64,000 nt of DNA, from assembly GCA_904419745.1 (NCBI GenBank), contig CAJFSS010000004.1, forward strand, positions 62,001 through 126,000. Direction: 5' to 3'. This stretch comes from Candidatus Pseudoruminococcus merdavium. GTDB taxonomy: Bacteria; Bacillota; Clostridia; Oscillospirales; Ruminococcaceae. The stretch's first letter is position 1, and each line of letters starts with the position of its first letter. The notes under the pieces were generated by a model. It was given only the letters and a program-made list of their open reading frames with translations, did no database searches and was not told where the DNA came from. Shown piece by piece: positions 52,210 to 60,907 of the stretch. A program made the translations under genes and the position numbers.

Positions 52210-53355
52210 ATGAGCGATCAATTTGACGTGGTTCCAACTTTAACATTGGATCCCATGGAGGAACAGCCCGCGCAGACAACTGCTGTCCAGCCAGCACAGC
52301 CACAGTCCCCTGCACAAGCAGTTTTTGATGAGAGCATGCTTACCGCAGAGGAACGCAAGATGGTGGATGATTTTGCAAATAAAATTGAACTGAGTAATTC
52401 CAACCTGATTTTGCAATATGGTTCCGGTGCACAGAAGAAAATGGCGGATTTTACGGAAAATACCCTGGAGAGTGTCCGTTCAAAGGATCTTGGCGAGGTC
52501 GGCGATATGCTAACCGGACTGGTCACGGAACTCAAGAGCTTTGATGTGGAGGAAGAGGAAAAGGGGATTTTCGGCTTTTTTAAACGCTCTGCCAATAAAG
52601 TGACGGCACTCAAAGCGAAATATGACAAAGCTGAGGTGAATATCCAGAAAATCTGCGGAGTACTCGAAAACCACCAGATTCAGCTGATGAAAGATGTTGC
52701 CCTGCTTGACAAGATGTACGAGCTCAACAAGGTATATTTTAAGGAATTATCCATGTATATTCTTGCCGGTCAGAAAAAGCTCAAAGAAGTGCGTGAAACA
52801 CAACTCCCGGCACTAATGGCAAAGGCAAAGGCTTCCGGCCTTCCGGAGGATGCGCAGGCCGCCAATGATCTCGCTTCTATGTGCGACCGGTTTGAGAAAA
52901 AACTGCATGATTTGGATTTGACCCGTATGGTTTCTATCCAGACGGCACCACAAATCCGTATGGTGCAGGGGAATGATACACTGATGTCTGAAAAAATTCA
53001 GACCACACTTGTCAATACCATTCCTTTGTGGAAAAATCAGATGGTACTTGCTTTGGGGATTGCTCACTCCCAGCAGGCTGCCGCTGCACAGCGCCAGGTG
53101 ACGGATATGACCAATGAGCTGCTGAGAAAAAATTCCCAGGCACTGAAGATGGCAACTGTGGAAACTGCAAGGGAATCCGAACGGGGAATTGTAGATATTG
53201 AAACCTTGAGGGAGACCAATCAGAACCTGATTTCCACACTGGATGAAGTCATTCAAATCCAGCAGGAAGGACGGCAGAAGCGTGCCGACGCGGAGCAAGA
53301 ACTCCGTAGGATTGAAGGCGAACTCAAACAAAAGCTGTTGGATATACGGGGCTAA
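52210..53355 (+). CDS. telA: TelA/KlaA toxic-anion-resistance family protein
   Basis: A 381-residue, mostly helical cytosolic protein. Family markers are GIFGFFKRSANKVTALKAKYDKAEVNI, LDKMYELNKVYFKELSMYI and NTIPLWKNQMVLALGI. TelA members affect tolerance to tellurite, lantibiotics and beta-lactams by unknown means. N-terminal 35 residues are a Pro/Gln/Ala linker. AAGGAGGAA precedes ATG; 30 bases after xpaC, clearly one operon. Confidence 0.93.
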   Translation: MSDQFDVVPTLTLDPMEEQPAQTTAVQPAQPQSPAQAVFDESMLTAEERKMVDDFANKIELSNSNLILQYGSGAQKKMADFTENTLESVRSKDLGEVGDMLTGLVTELKSFDVEEEEKGIFGFFKRSANKVTALKAKYDKAEVNIQKICGVLENHQIQLMKDVALLDKMYELNKVYFKELSMYILAGQKKLKEVRETQLPALMAKAKASGLPEDAQAANDLASMCDRFEKKLHDLDLTRMVSIQTAPQIRMVQGNDTLMSEKIQTTLVNTIPLWKNQMVLALGIAHSQQAAAAQRQVTDMTNELLRKNSQALKMATVETARESERGIVDIETLRETNQNLISTLDEVIQIQQEGRQKRADAEQELRRIEGELKQKLLDIRG

Positions 53356-53365
53356 AGATAAAGGC

Positions 53366-53399
53366 CGCGCCCGCATCGGCTGATGCGGGCGCGTTTATA
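53366..53399 (+). terminator. Terminator of xpaC-telA
   Basis: CGCGCCCGCATC/GATGCGGGCGCG then TTTATAC. Confidence 0.85.
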
Positions 53400-53496
53400 C
53401 TTTTCTGTTTACTGAATATTCATATTCCCTTATGGGTTTCTTTAGAAGTTTTGGGTAAGCTAAGGAAAAATGACAAATTAGGAAGGACACAAGGAT

Positions 53497-54168
53497 ATGG
53501 AACAATGGATCATTCAAATGATGGAGAAATTTGGATACCTTGGGGTAGCATTGCTTATTGCACTTGAGAATGTGTTCCCGCCGATCCCTTCAGAAGTGAT
53601 CTTGACTTTTGGCGGTTTTATGACTACGTATACTTCGCTGAATGTATGGCTGGTAATCCTGATGGCAACCGTTGGCTCTGTGTTAGGCGGGCTTGTCCTT
53701 TACGGGGTCGGACGGATCCTGGATGCCGATCGGCTGGAGAGGATTCTTTCAGGAAAGATCGGGAAAATTTTGCACCTGAAGCCGCAGGATGTGGAAAAAG
53801 CGCAAAGATGGTTTTCCCGGAAAGGGAAGGCAACCGTTTTTTTCTGCCGCTTTATCCCAATTGTGCGCAGTTTGATTTCCATCCCGGCGGGCATGATGAA
53901 GATGAATGCGGGGATCTTTCTGGTTTTGACAACCCTTGGTACGGCTATTTGGAATACTGTCCTTGTGTGGCTGGGCGTGTTTGCCGGTGCTTCTTGGGAA
54001 AAAATTGTGGGATATCTGGGGGTCTATTCGGAAATAGCACTTGTTGTCCTTGTAATCTGTGTGTTGATTGTCGGAATTATTTTCTACAGACGTCGTTTAA
54101 AAAAGAAAAAAGGACAAGCACAGGTACAGGAATCCTCTTTGGAAGATGATAAGGGGACGCAGCAATAG
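53497..54168 (+). CDS. DedA/VTT-family membrane protein
   Basis: A 223-residue protein of the DedA (SNARE-associated) family; recent members act as phospholipid or undecaprenyl-phosphate flippases. ALENVFPPIPSEVILTFGG and FFCRFIPIVRSLISIPAGMMKM are the two conserved re-entrant segments. The C-terminus is basic (RRRLKKKKGQ) then acidic. AGGAAGG lies before ATG. It has its own terminator. Confidence 0.93.
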   Translation: MEQWIIQMMEKFGYLGVALLIALENVFPPIPSEVILTFGGFMTTYTSLNVWLVILMATVGSVLGGLVLYGVGRILDADRLERILSGKIGKILHLKPQDVEKAQRWFSRKGKATVFFCRFIPIVRSLISIPAGMMKMNAGIFLVLTTLGTAIWNTVLVWLGVFAGASWEKIVGYLGVYSEIALVVLVICVLIVGIIFYRRRLKKKKGQAQVQESSLEDDKGTQQ

Positions 54169-54186
54169 AAAAAGCATTGTAAAAGG

Positions 54187-54230
54187 AAGCACGGGGACAG
54201 TACCTTTCCGGTATTTGTCCCCATGCTTTT
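54187..54230 (+). terminator. Terminator of dedA-like gene
   Basis: AAGCACGGGGACA/TGTCCCCATGCTT (one mismatch) with an inner GTACC/GGTAT pairing, followed by TTTTTC. Confidence 0.8.
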
Positions 54231-54269
54231 TCATTGTGACCTGGGAATGGGAGGTTTGAAAAATAGTCA

Positions 54270-54533
54270 CTACTTTTTGCGAAGTGCTGAGAAAAAGCCT
54301 TTTTTCTCATAGGGTTCCCTGGAAACAGAGAGCGCGGTATATCCCGTTTGGTTAATGGCCTCTGTCAGAGCTTGTTCATCGATGGCCTGTTCTGTAATGA
54401 TAATAGTCTGCTTTTTGGTATGAGAAGAACTGACCTTTTTAACGTTGGGAAATGCTTTCCTCACAGTATCGTTTACATGGGCTTCACACATCCCACACTG
54501 CATTCCATCAACCTTTACTGTATATTTTGTCAT
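54270..54533 (-). CDS. Heavy-metal-associated (HMA) domain protein, CopZ-like
   Basis: An 87-residue ferredoxin-like metallochaperone: KYTVKVDGMQCGMCEAHVNDTVRKAFPNV with the metal-binding CxxC (Cys13, Cys16) preceded by Met. It should bind Cu(I) or another soft metal. The C-terminal 15 residues (EPYEKKGFFSALRKK) are basic and unusual for CopZ. No copper ATPase is adjacent. Confidence 0.9.
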   Translation of the reverse strand: MTKYTVKVDGMQCGMCEAHVNDTVRKAFPNVKKVSSSHTKKQTIIITEQAIDEQALTEAINQTGYTALSVSREPYEKKGFFSALRKK

Positions 54534-54693
54534 AGCTGTCTTCCTCCTATTAAAATCTAAAGTTTGCCATACTCCTACCTTTCACAGTGGTTACCGTCTA
54601 TTTTGTGGAATATGAGGTTAGTAAAATCTAACCAAATGGTAGCACACAAAGTTTCTGCCGTCAACGGGTCTTGTAAAGTGGTTGTACAAAGAT

Positions 54694-54727
54694 AAAAACC
54701 GGGCGGGAAATATTCCCGCCCGGTTTT
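54694..54727 (-). terminator. Terminator of the HIT gene
   Basis: AAAACCGGGCGGGAA/TTCCCGCCCGGTTTT perfect 15-bp stem, T-rich on both sides. Confidence 0.9.
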
Positions 54728-54731
54728 GTAA

Positions 54732-55226
54732 TTACGCTTGTTGTACCTGTTCTTCTTCTTCTGCTTCTTCGGGGTGCTGTAAAAGGTGGAGTTCTTTGCG
54801 CATGGCCGAGACCATATCGGCAAGCGCTTCTTTGGTTGGGCGTTTGAGGTTGTCGAACATCTGCTCCTTGGGAACCCACCAAACCGGGCCACCTTCATCC
54901 TCCGGAGTATCCCCATGGACACGTGGGAAGTAATGCCAGAGCAGATGGGTACCCTTTTTCCCGTGAAGTTCATACTGGACATGATCTGGATGGAAGGTGT
55001 TGTAAACTGCCTTTCCAACCAGGGCCATGTCTGCCAGGAACTGTTTTTGGAACTCCGGTTCCAGTTCGCTGAGCTCGGAGTAATGTTCTTTGCAGATAAA
55101 TACCGTGTAGCCTTTGAAATACTGGTGGTCGCCAATGACAACATACCCAGTTTCCAGTTCTGCCACAAAGTAGGGATTCATCCCTTTTTTAATCATATCA
55201 ATTCGTTCACAAATTCCACATCTCAT
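54732..55226 (-). CDS. HIT-superfamily protein with altered active-site triad
   Basis: A 164-residue HIT-fold nucleotide hydrolase/transferase-like protein. N-terminal CGIC zinc-like pair, YFKGYTVFICKEHYSEL, and the triad region GTHLLWHYFPRVHGD. The canonical HxHxH motif would place the nucleophilic His at residue 96, but it is Leu (CTC codon), so catalysis may be lost or different. The C-terminus is Glu/Gln-rich (EEAEEEEQVQQA). Starts ATG at 55226. Confidence 0.85.
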   Translation of the reverse strand: MRCGICERIDMIKKGMNPYFVAELETGYVVIGDHQYFKGYTVFICKEHYSELSELEPEFQKQFLADMALVGKAVYNTFHPDHVQYELHGKKGTHLLWHYFPRVHGDTPEDEGGPVWWVPKEQMFDNLKRPTKEALADMVSAMRKELHLLQHPEEAEEEEQVQQA

Positions 55227-55298
55227 ACTCAGGATACCTTCTTTCCTAACTCTATTTGTCGGAAATCAATACAGGCATTCACCTGTAACAGATACTGG

Positions 55299-56294
55299 TT
55301 AAAACGCAAAAGTTTCACAGACAAACGCTGTGAGAAGAGCAGTACAAGCTTCGACATCGGCCATATCTACAACGGAGACCGGAGCGTGGACATAACGGTT
55401 CGGGATACTGATTCCACAGCTGCGCACACCGTCATTGGACTGGTTGATTGCTCCAGCGTCGGTTCCACCGGCTGCAAGTACTTCTATCTGGTAATGGATG
55501 TTGTCCCGTTGTGCTACTTCCACCATCTGGTTTACCAGCATTTCATCACAGATAACAGAGGAATCCATTGCCTTGATTGCAGCACCTCCGCCCAGCACAA
55601 CATTGCCCTCCTTGTTGTCCGGGGTATCAAAACTGGTGGTAACATCCAGTGCAATTCCAATATCCGGATGAATCCCCTGTGCGGCAACCCTTGCACCGCG
55701 CAGCCCCAATTCCTCCTGTGTAGAAAAAACATAGTACAGATCGTTTGGGCATTCCTTGATTTGCTGAATGCTTTGAATCAAAATATAGGCGGCAATCCGA
55801 TCGTCAAAGGATTTGCTCATATAGCGCCCGCTGACAAGCTCCACACAGTCACCAACGTAGTGAGCGGTATCGCCCACGCGGACATATTTTTCTGCGTCCT
55901 CTTTTGAAGTAGCTCCGATATCCACATAGAGCTTGGAGACGTCATTTTTCCCAATTTCAGCAATGTTTGTTTCCGTCATCAGCGCGCCTTTAACGCCGTT
56001 TTGGAATTCAATCCGGTTTGCATAAGAAGTGTACATGGAAATACCGCCGACAGCCCGGACTTTCAGGTATCCGTCATCCGTAATTTTGGTAACCATAAAG
56101 CCAATTTCATCAATGTGTGCGCTGGCCATGATTTTTTTCGGATTTGCAGCTGTTCCTTTTTTATAAGTAATGACATTTCCAAGCGCGTCAATTTTCACTT
56201 CATCGACATAGGGTTTTACTAATTCAGCTACATAGGAGGCGATTTCCTTTTCCCGTCCACTGACGCCGAAAATCTGGGTAAGTTCTTTGAGCAT
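55299..56294 (-). CDS. M42-family metallo-aminopeptidase
   Basis: A 331-residue dinuclear-metal aminopeptidase/endoglucanase-M type protein forming dodecamers. Metal ligands are His60 (ASAHIDEIGF), Asp164/165 (SFDDRIAAY), the catalytic Glu pair 194-195 (STQEELGLRG), Asp217 (ALDVT) and His near 305 (NRYVHAPVS). ATG at 56294 follows GAGGAG. Cytosolic peptide turnover. Single gene. Confidence 0.94.
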   Translation of the reverse strand: MLKELTQIFGVSGREKEIASYVAELVKPYVDEVKIDALGNVITYKKGTAANPKKIMASAHIDEIGFMVTKITDDGYLKVRAVGGISMYTSYANRIEFQNGVKGALMTETNIAEIGKNDVSKLYVDIGATSKEDAEKYVRVGDTAHYVGDCVELVSGRYMSKSFDDRIAAYILIQSIQQIKECPNDLYYVFSTQEELGLRGARVAAQGIHPDIGIALDVTTSFDTPDNKEGNVVLGGGAAIKAMDSSVICDEMLVNQMVEVAQRDNIHYQIEVLAAGGTDAGAINQSNDGVRSCGISIPNRYVHAPVSVVDMADVEACTALLTAFVCETFAF

Positions 56295-56484
56295 GCTGTC
56301 TCCTCGCTTTCTCTTTCTGTCACAACATTGTCTGTCAAACGCGGTAAAACCGATAAATTGCAAACCATCCGTTTTTACCAGCGGCAAGTGTTTCAAACTG
56401 CCCTACAGGGGAGATATCCCATTAAGACACCCCTATCATAGCATAACAGACAAAGATTTTCAATTCAAAATCTGTAGATTTGTG

Positions 56485-57240
56485 TCAAAGGGAAATAAGA
56501 ATTCCAACAGGGCAGTGATCGCTCCCCATAATCTGGGGACAAATAAAGGAGTCTTCCAATTTTTCTTTTAAGTCATCAGAAATCAGGAAATAGTCAATGC
56601 GCCACCCAACGTTTCTCTCCCGGGCCTTAAACATGTATGACCACCAGGAATACGCATCCGTTTTGTCCGGATATAGAACGCGGAAACTATCCAGGAAGCC
56701 GCTGTCAAGGAGTTGGGTCATTTTTTCACGTTCTTCTACTGTAAACCCTGCGTTTCCCTGATTGGTTTTTGGGTTTTTTAGATCGATTTCTTTGTGGGCT
56801 ACGTTCATATCTCCACAGACAATAACAGGCTTTTTTTCTTTGAGTGAGTTTAGGTAAGCGCGAAACGCATCTTCCCATTGCATCCGGTATTCAAGACGCG
56901 TCAATTCACGCTGTGCATTAGGAGTATAGACGTTGACCAGATAAAACCGATCGTATTCCAATGTGATAACCCGGCCTTCTTTATCATGCTCTTCAACTCC
57001 AATTCCATAACTCACCTCAAGTGGTTCGGTTTTGGTAAAAATAGCAGTACCGGAATACCCCTTTTTTTCAGCAGAATTCCAGAATTCATAATAACCTTCC
57101 AAGGGGACTTCCGCCTGCCCCTGCTGCATCTTGGTCTCTTGCAGGCACAGAATATCTGGATCAAGGGAAGCAATGCTTTCCAAAAAGCCTTTATTCATAC
57201 AGGCACGCAGCCCATTTACATTCCAGGATATTGCTTTCAT
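56485..57240 (-). CDS. xth: Exodeoxyribonuclease III (AP endonuclease)
   Basis: A 251-residue EEP-fold DNA repair nuclease. MKAISWNVNGLRACMNKGF, LCLQETKMQ (catalytic Glu), VNVYTPNA, CGDMNVAHKEIDLKNPKTN, and GSDHCPVGI with the catalytic His complete the site; WRIDYFLIS precedes it. ATG at 57240 follows GGAGC. It starts 14 bases after the AroE-AroK stop and is probably co-transcribed. Confidence 0.96.
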   Translation of the reverse strand: MKAISWNVNGLRACMNKGFLESIASLDPDILCLQETKMQQGQAEVPLEGYYEFWNSAEKKGYSGTAIFTKTEPLEVSYGIGVEEHDKEGRVITLEYDRFYLVNVYTPNAQRELTRLEYRMQWEDAFRAYLNSLKEKKPVIVCGDMNVAHKEIDLKNPKTNQGNAGFTVEEREKMTQLLDSGFLDSFRVLYPDKTDAYSWWSYMFKARERNVGWRIDYFLISDDLKEKLEDSFICPQIMGSDHCPVGILISL

Positions 57241-57254
57241 CAGTTTTGCTCCTT

Positions 57255-58637
57255 TCATATGGATTCGCATACTTCTCTGCATAAATCCTCAATGGTAATG
57301 CCGCTGACACGGAGATCACAGGCATGACGGTAAATAGGGGTTCTGGAATCATGCCTTGCCCGCAGAGCGGGTTCTCCTCCTTTGGCAAGCGGACGGGTAG
57401 TATCGCCCCGTAGAACCTCTAGAATTCGTTCAATGGGCGTATCCAACCAAACCAGAAGTCCGGTTTGCTTGACAACCTCTACATTTCTTGGATCTAATAC
57501 AGCGCCGCCGCCAAGAGAAATAATGGTACCTTTCTGGGAGGATGCTTTCCGTACGGCTTCCCGCTCCAGGCTCCGGAAGGTTTCCTCCCCGTGTTCTTTA
57601 AAAATGGTAGCAATGGTCTTTTTCTCCTGCTGTTCCACCAGTTGGTCGGTATCCAGAGGGGTAATATCAAGGAACTTCCCAAGGCAATTTGCGACGGAGG
57701 TCTTTCCGCAGCCCATAAACCCACACAGGACAAGGTTTTCCCTGTGGTAATGCTCCCGTAGGCGCTTAAACATCAACTGGACCGCAATCATCTGCTCTGT
57801 TTCTAGCAACTGTTTGGGCTGAAAGTGGGCTCCTGTCCAGAGTTCCTGCGCCCTGGCGGCCTGTCCTACCAGCATCAAAAGTCCGTCTTGATAGGGGATT
57901 CCCCTTGTTTTCGCCTCTTTTAGCAGAGTTGTCCGTCTGGGGTTATAGATACAATCAAAGACATATTGTGTCCATGGGCATTGGGAGAGGGAAAGTGGGG
58001 TGTGTCCTTCTTCTGGGGACATTCCAACCGGGGTACCATTGATGATGATTTGTGTTCTCTCAGGAACATGGGAAAAATCCGTTATCCTGATAGAATAGCC
58101 GCAGCGACGGAGCAGCTGATACAGACGCTCTGCTTTCGGACCCTTGGGATTTCTGGCGCAGACTGTAACCCGTGCTCCGTTTTTTGCACAGAGATAGGCA
58201 GCCATTGCACTGACTCCCCCATTACCAAGAATCAAGACTTCTTTTCCCCTCAGGGAGAGATTGTCCCGTTTGAAGGCAAGAGACATCCCATCGATATCGG
58301 TATTATATCCATAGGATTTCCCGGCCGAAAATAAGACGGTATTGACACTGCCGAGCGCCGCGGCGTCCTCATCAATTTCATCCAGAAAAGGCAATATGTT
58401 TATTTTGTGCGGGATTGTGAGATTACACCCCAAAAGCTTTTCTTTTGCCAGTGAGAAAGCCTCCTCCAATTGATGGGGGGGGACTTCCACAGCAATGTAA
58501 TCCGCTTTTATATGATTCTGCTGAAAAAGCGCAGCATGAAGTTGGGGGGACACGGAATGTGCAACTGGGTAACCAAACAGGCCAAAAGTAGGACGTTGGG
58601 GGATGAATTCCCGAAATTGGGAGAGTGTGAGATTCAT
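57255..58637 (-). CDS. aroE-aroK: Fused shikimate dehydrogenase-shikimate kinase
   Basis: A 460-residue fusion of two shikimate-pathway enzymes. Residues about 1-275 are AroE: GYPVAHSVSPQLHAALF, NLTIPHK (catalytic Lys), YNTDIDG and LGNGGVSAM for NADP. Residues about 300-460 are AroK: P-loop GFMGCGKTSV, PLDTDQLVEQQ, FRSLEREA, SLGGGAVLD and a lid Arg (TTRPLA). AroE reduces dehydroshikimate and AroK phosphorylates the product, so the fusion links consecutive steps. ATG at 58637 follows AAAGGA and overlaps the YaiI stop by 4 bases. Confidence 0.95.
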   Translation of the reverse strand: MNLTLSQFREFIPQRPTFGLFGYPVAHSVSPQLHAALFQQNHIKADYIAVEVPPHQLEEAFSLAKEKLLGCNLTIPHKINILPFLDEIDEDAAALGSVNTVLFSAGKSYGYNTDIDGMSLAFKRDNLSLRGKEVLILGNGGVSAMAAYLCAKNGARVTVCARNPKGPKAERLYQLLRRCGYSIRITDFSHVPERTQIIINGTPVGMSPEEGHTPLSLSQCPWTQYVFDCIYNPRRTTLLKEAKTRGIPYQDGLLMLVGQAARAQELWTGAHFQPKQLLETEQMIAVQLMFKRLREHYHRENLVLCGFMGCGKTSVANCLGKFLDITPLDTDQLVEQQEKKTIATIFKEHGEETFRSLEREAVRKASSQKGTIISLGGGAVLDPRNVEVVKQTGLLVWLDTPIERILEVLRGDTTRPLAKGGEPALRARHDSRTPIYRHACDLRVSGITIEDLCREVCESI

Positions 58638-59095
58638 GTGTTCAGATCCTTTCTGGGGCTGCATAGGGAAATCAACAGGCTGCAAAACGCCGACTCAAAC
58701 GCTCGATCATCCTGAGGCGTCCGTTTTCGTTGCCCATGGATTCTTTTTCCGCTGCGGCGCATTTTTTGTCCAAGATGCCGTTCCAATAAATGACGGTCCA
58801 TGTTTTGAGAAGTATAGAGCATCCCATTTTGGTGGATAGGATGGCAGTGTTTGGAAAGCGCCAGAGCGGCAACCCCATAATCCTGGGTGACCACGATATC
58901 CCCACAGTGTACAAGATTGATAAGGGCAAGATCAGCACTATCCCTTGCCTTGTCCACAGTAATAATACGACTGTATCCATCATGGAGTTGATGGCTGGTA
59001 TCTGTCACCATGGTCACTGGGACAGAATACTGCCGGGCAAGCCTTACAATAATATCTTTTACCGGACAGGCATCTGCATCCACATAAATATGCAT
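58634..59095 (-). CDS. YaiI/YqxD-family (DUF188) protein
   Basis: A 153-residue protein of the YaiI/YqxD family, with a PIN-like fold inferred from MHIYVDADACPVKD, VDKARDSADLALIN and VVTQDYGVAALAL, which carry conserved Asp residues. Probable nuclease-type function, unproven. Its stop overlaps the aroE-aroK start (ATGA), so it heads that operon. Confidence 0.93.
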   Translation of the reverse strand: MHIYVDADACPVKDIIVRLARQYSVPVTMVTDTSHQLHDGYSRIITVDKARDSADLALINLVHCGDIVVTQDYGVAALALSKHCHPIHQNGMLYTSQNMDRHLLERHLGQKMRRSGKRIHGQRKRTPQDDRAFESAFCSLLISLCSPRKDLNT

Positions 59096-59132
59096 TGTGG
59101 TATTCCTCCCTTTAAAATGGGATTAAAATAAG

Positions 59133-59168
59133 AAAATCAGGCGCTTAAAGTACAACGCCTGATTTTTC
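59133..59168 (-). terminator. Terminator of the MarR gene
   Basis: AAATCAGGCG/CGCCTGATTT followed on the minus strand by TTTTCTTATTTT. Confidence 0.8.
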
Positions 59169-59173
59169 CTGAG

Positions 59174-59611
59174 TCAGAATTCCAGTTCGTGCCCTGTAAG
59201 GTTTTTATGGATTTTGCGTAAAACGGCAATGGCTTCCTCCCGTTCCTTCGGGGAAAAACCGGAGAAACAGATTTCTTCCTGTTCCTGTAAAAACACTTCG
59301 CTGATACGCTGGTGCGCGTCGCGGCCCTTTTGCGTCAGATGGACGGTTACAACGCGCTTATCTTCCAACGAGGGTCTTCGTTCTACCAGACCGGATTTTT
59401 CCATCAGCGTGAGAATGCTTGTAATGGTAGCGGGTTCCAACTGGCACTTTTCCGCAATGAGCTTTTGGTTGCATCCGTCATATTTGACCAACATGTCAAG
59501 TAACATGGGCTGCCCGCGGGTCAACCCATTTTTAGCAAGTCCTTCCCCTGCATGTTTGCGGTGTGCGTTGACAATTCCGCCAAGTAATTTATGAAAAACA
59601 GGATCTTGCAA
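59174..59611 (-). CDS. MarR-family transcriptional regulator
   Basis: A 145-residue winged-helix repressor: QPMLLDMLVKYDGCNQKLIAEKCQLEPATITSILTLMEKSGLVERRPSLEDKRVVTVHLTQKG covers the recognition helix and wing (DKR). The TTG start at 59611 follows GGAGGGG 6 bases upstream. An 8-bp inverted repeat between the -35 and -10 of its own promoter suggests autorepression. Effector and other targets are unknown. Confidence 0.92.
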   Translation of the reverse strand: MQDPVFHKLLGGIVNAHRKHAGEGLAKNGLTRGQPMLLDMLVKYDGCNQKLIAEKCQLEPATITSILTLMEKSGLVERRPSLEDKRVVTVHLTQKGRDAHQRISEVFLQEQEEICFSGFSPKEREEAIAVLRKIHKNLTGHELEF

Positions 59612-59654
59612 ATTTGTCCCCTCCTAAATCGGAAAAGGCTTCCCTTTTTTCTTT

Positions 59655-59684
59655 ATTATAGACGTCTCCAAAAAGAGATGTCAA
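59655..59684 (-). promoter_or_regulatory. Promoter of the MarR gene with embedded operator
   Basis: Minus strand TTGACA, 18-base spacer, TATAAT. GACATCTC and GAGACGTC (one mismatch from perfect) lie in the spacer at 59661-59682. Confidence 0.75.
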
Positions 59685-59871
59685 CTCAAAAAAGGGTTTT
59701 CTTCCCGTTCTTTAAAGAAGTTTAAGGAATTTAAGGGTTCTCAAATGGACAAGTTGTGTTATAATCAAAGAAAGAAGGGGATTTCCATGTCTGAGTGAAT
59801 GCCCCGCAGAATAATAGTCCATGCTTTTATTAAGAGTATTGATAGAAATTGATGATAGGAAGGAAGCTGTT

Positions 59872-60471
59872 ATGCCGTTTCCAGTCAGTATCCAATCCTC
59901 GCCGGTTGTCTGGGATACGCTACCGGTGGCAAAACTTACACAGTATCCTTTTGCCAAGGGGGCTTACCGACCTTTTTCCCAGGCAAGAATCTGTTTTGTC
60001 CCATCTGAGGGCCTCTATCTTAGAATGTGGTCTTTTGAAGTGGAATTGCGATGTGAAGAATGGGAGCCCCGGGTTTTGTTGGAAGACAGCTGCATGACAG
60101 TTTGTGTGTGCGCGGGAGAAGAGTATCTCAGGATTACTTCCAACGCGAGGGCGGTTGCCTGTATCCAGAAATGCCGACAAGAGCAGGTGGTGGAAGAGTA
60201 TAATTCCACCGTTTTACGGCATCTCCATGCCTTTCAGGGCGAGGACTTACAGGGGGAATATTGGGGAGTGGAGTTTTTACTTTCCAATGAGTTTCTGCAA
60301 AAGGAGTTTTTGTTTCCCGATCTGCAGCCGGGAGTGGTTTTCCAGGGAAATTTCTATTCTACCCGCTTAGATGGAATAAAAGAACATTTTGGTTGTTTGT
60401 ATCCGGTACACAGCAAGACTCCGGCTTTTTTGCCGGAATCCTTTGGTGATTTTGAAGTTGTAGATTATTGA
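59872..60471 (+). CDS. Carbohydrate-binding family 9-like protein
   Basis: A 199-residue, mostly beta protein of the CBM9-like group found in Clostridia, seen as FSQARICFVPSEGLYLRMWSFE, EYNSTVLRHLHAF and WGVEFLLSNEFL. No signal peptide is visible, so it may be cytosolic. Function unknown. ATG at 59872 follows AAGGAAG; longer in-frame starts upstream are less likely. Confidence 0.7.
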   Translation: MPFPVSIQSSPVVWDTLPVAKLTQYPFAKGAYRPFSQARICFVPSEGLYLRMWSFEVELRCEEWEPRVLLEDSCMTVCVCAGEEYLRITSNARAVACIQKCRQEQVVEEYNSTVLRHLHAFQGEDLQGEYWGVEFLLSNEFLQKEFLFPDLQPGVVFQGNFYSTRLDGIKEHFGCLYPVHSKTPAFLPESFGDFEVVDY

Positions 60472-60490
60472 GAAAAGGGGTTGGATTTGT

Positions 60491-60622
60491 ATGCGTACTT
60501 TTGGAAAATTTTTTACGTGGACCTTGGTGATTGTTGCTGTCATTGGCGGAATTCTTGCATTGGTCGACTACCTCTATGAGACCTATGCAAAGCACTACAT
60601 TTCCACACAAAACGATGATTAA
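60491..60622 (+). CDS. 43-residue single-helix membrane peptide
   Basis: ATG at 60491 follows AAAAGGGG. The product MRTFGKFFTWTLVIVAVIGG continues with a short Leu/Val stretch and then a charged amphipathic tail to QNDD. One helix spans about 8-28. It is 19 bases after the CBM9-like gene and before a strong terminator, so both are one transcript. Function unknown. Confidence 0.7.
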   Translation: MRTFGKFFTWTLVIVAVIGGILALVDYLYETYAKHYISTQNDD

Positions 60623-60656
60623 AAAAACGGGAGACGAATTCGTCTCCCGTTTTTTA
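60622..60656 (+). terminator. Terminator after small membrane peptide
   Basis: AAAAACGGGAGACG/CGTCTCCCGTTTTTT. Confidence 0.93.
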
Positions 60657-60668
60657 TTGGGAACAGGA

Positions 60669-60697
60669 TTGCAATCCCTGCACAAAACTGTTATACT
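60669..60697 (+). promoter_or_regulatory. Sigma-A promoter of the tRNA-Ser region
   Basis: TTGCAA, 17-base spacer, TATACT, start point just before the truncated tRNA-Ser. Confidence 0.75.
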
Positions 60698-60716
60698 ATA
60701 TAGGCTATCCAAAGAT

Positions 60717-60784
60717 GGAGAGTTGTCCGAGTGGTCGAAGGTGCAGCACTCGAAATGTTGCGCTGTTTTGAGAAGTCAAAACTT
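60717..60784 (+). pseudogene. 3'-truncated tRNA-Ser (anticodon CGA)
   Basis: 5' half of a tRNA-Ser: acceptor strand GGAGAGT, D-arm TGTCCGAGTGGTCGAAGG, anticodon stem CAGCA/TGTTG with loop CTCGAAA (anticodon CGA), and a possible long variable arm GTTTTGA/TCAAAAC. The T-arm and 3' acceptor strand are missing; downstream sequence is unrelated. Confidence 0.75.
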
Positions 60785-60876
60785 AACAAAGCCTTTAACC
60801 ATGCGGGTTTACCACATACCAGCAGTTTCAGAACACGCTGAGTTCTAATCAAAATTCTAATAAAATTAAATAATGC

Positions 60877-60901
60877 GTTAACCTCGCGAATGCGAGTTAA
60901 C
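60877..60901 (+). repeat. Hairpin just before tRNA-Ser
   Basis: GTTAAC-C-CTCGC-GAAT-GCGAG-TTAAC, an 10-bp stem with one bulge, 6 bases before the tRNA. It may serve processing or be a remnant. Confidence 0.5.
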
Positions 60902-60907
60902 ATATAC

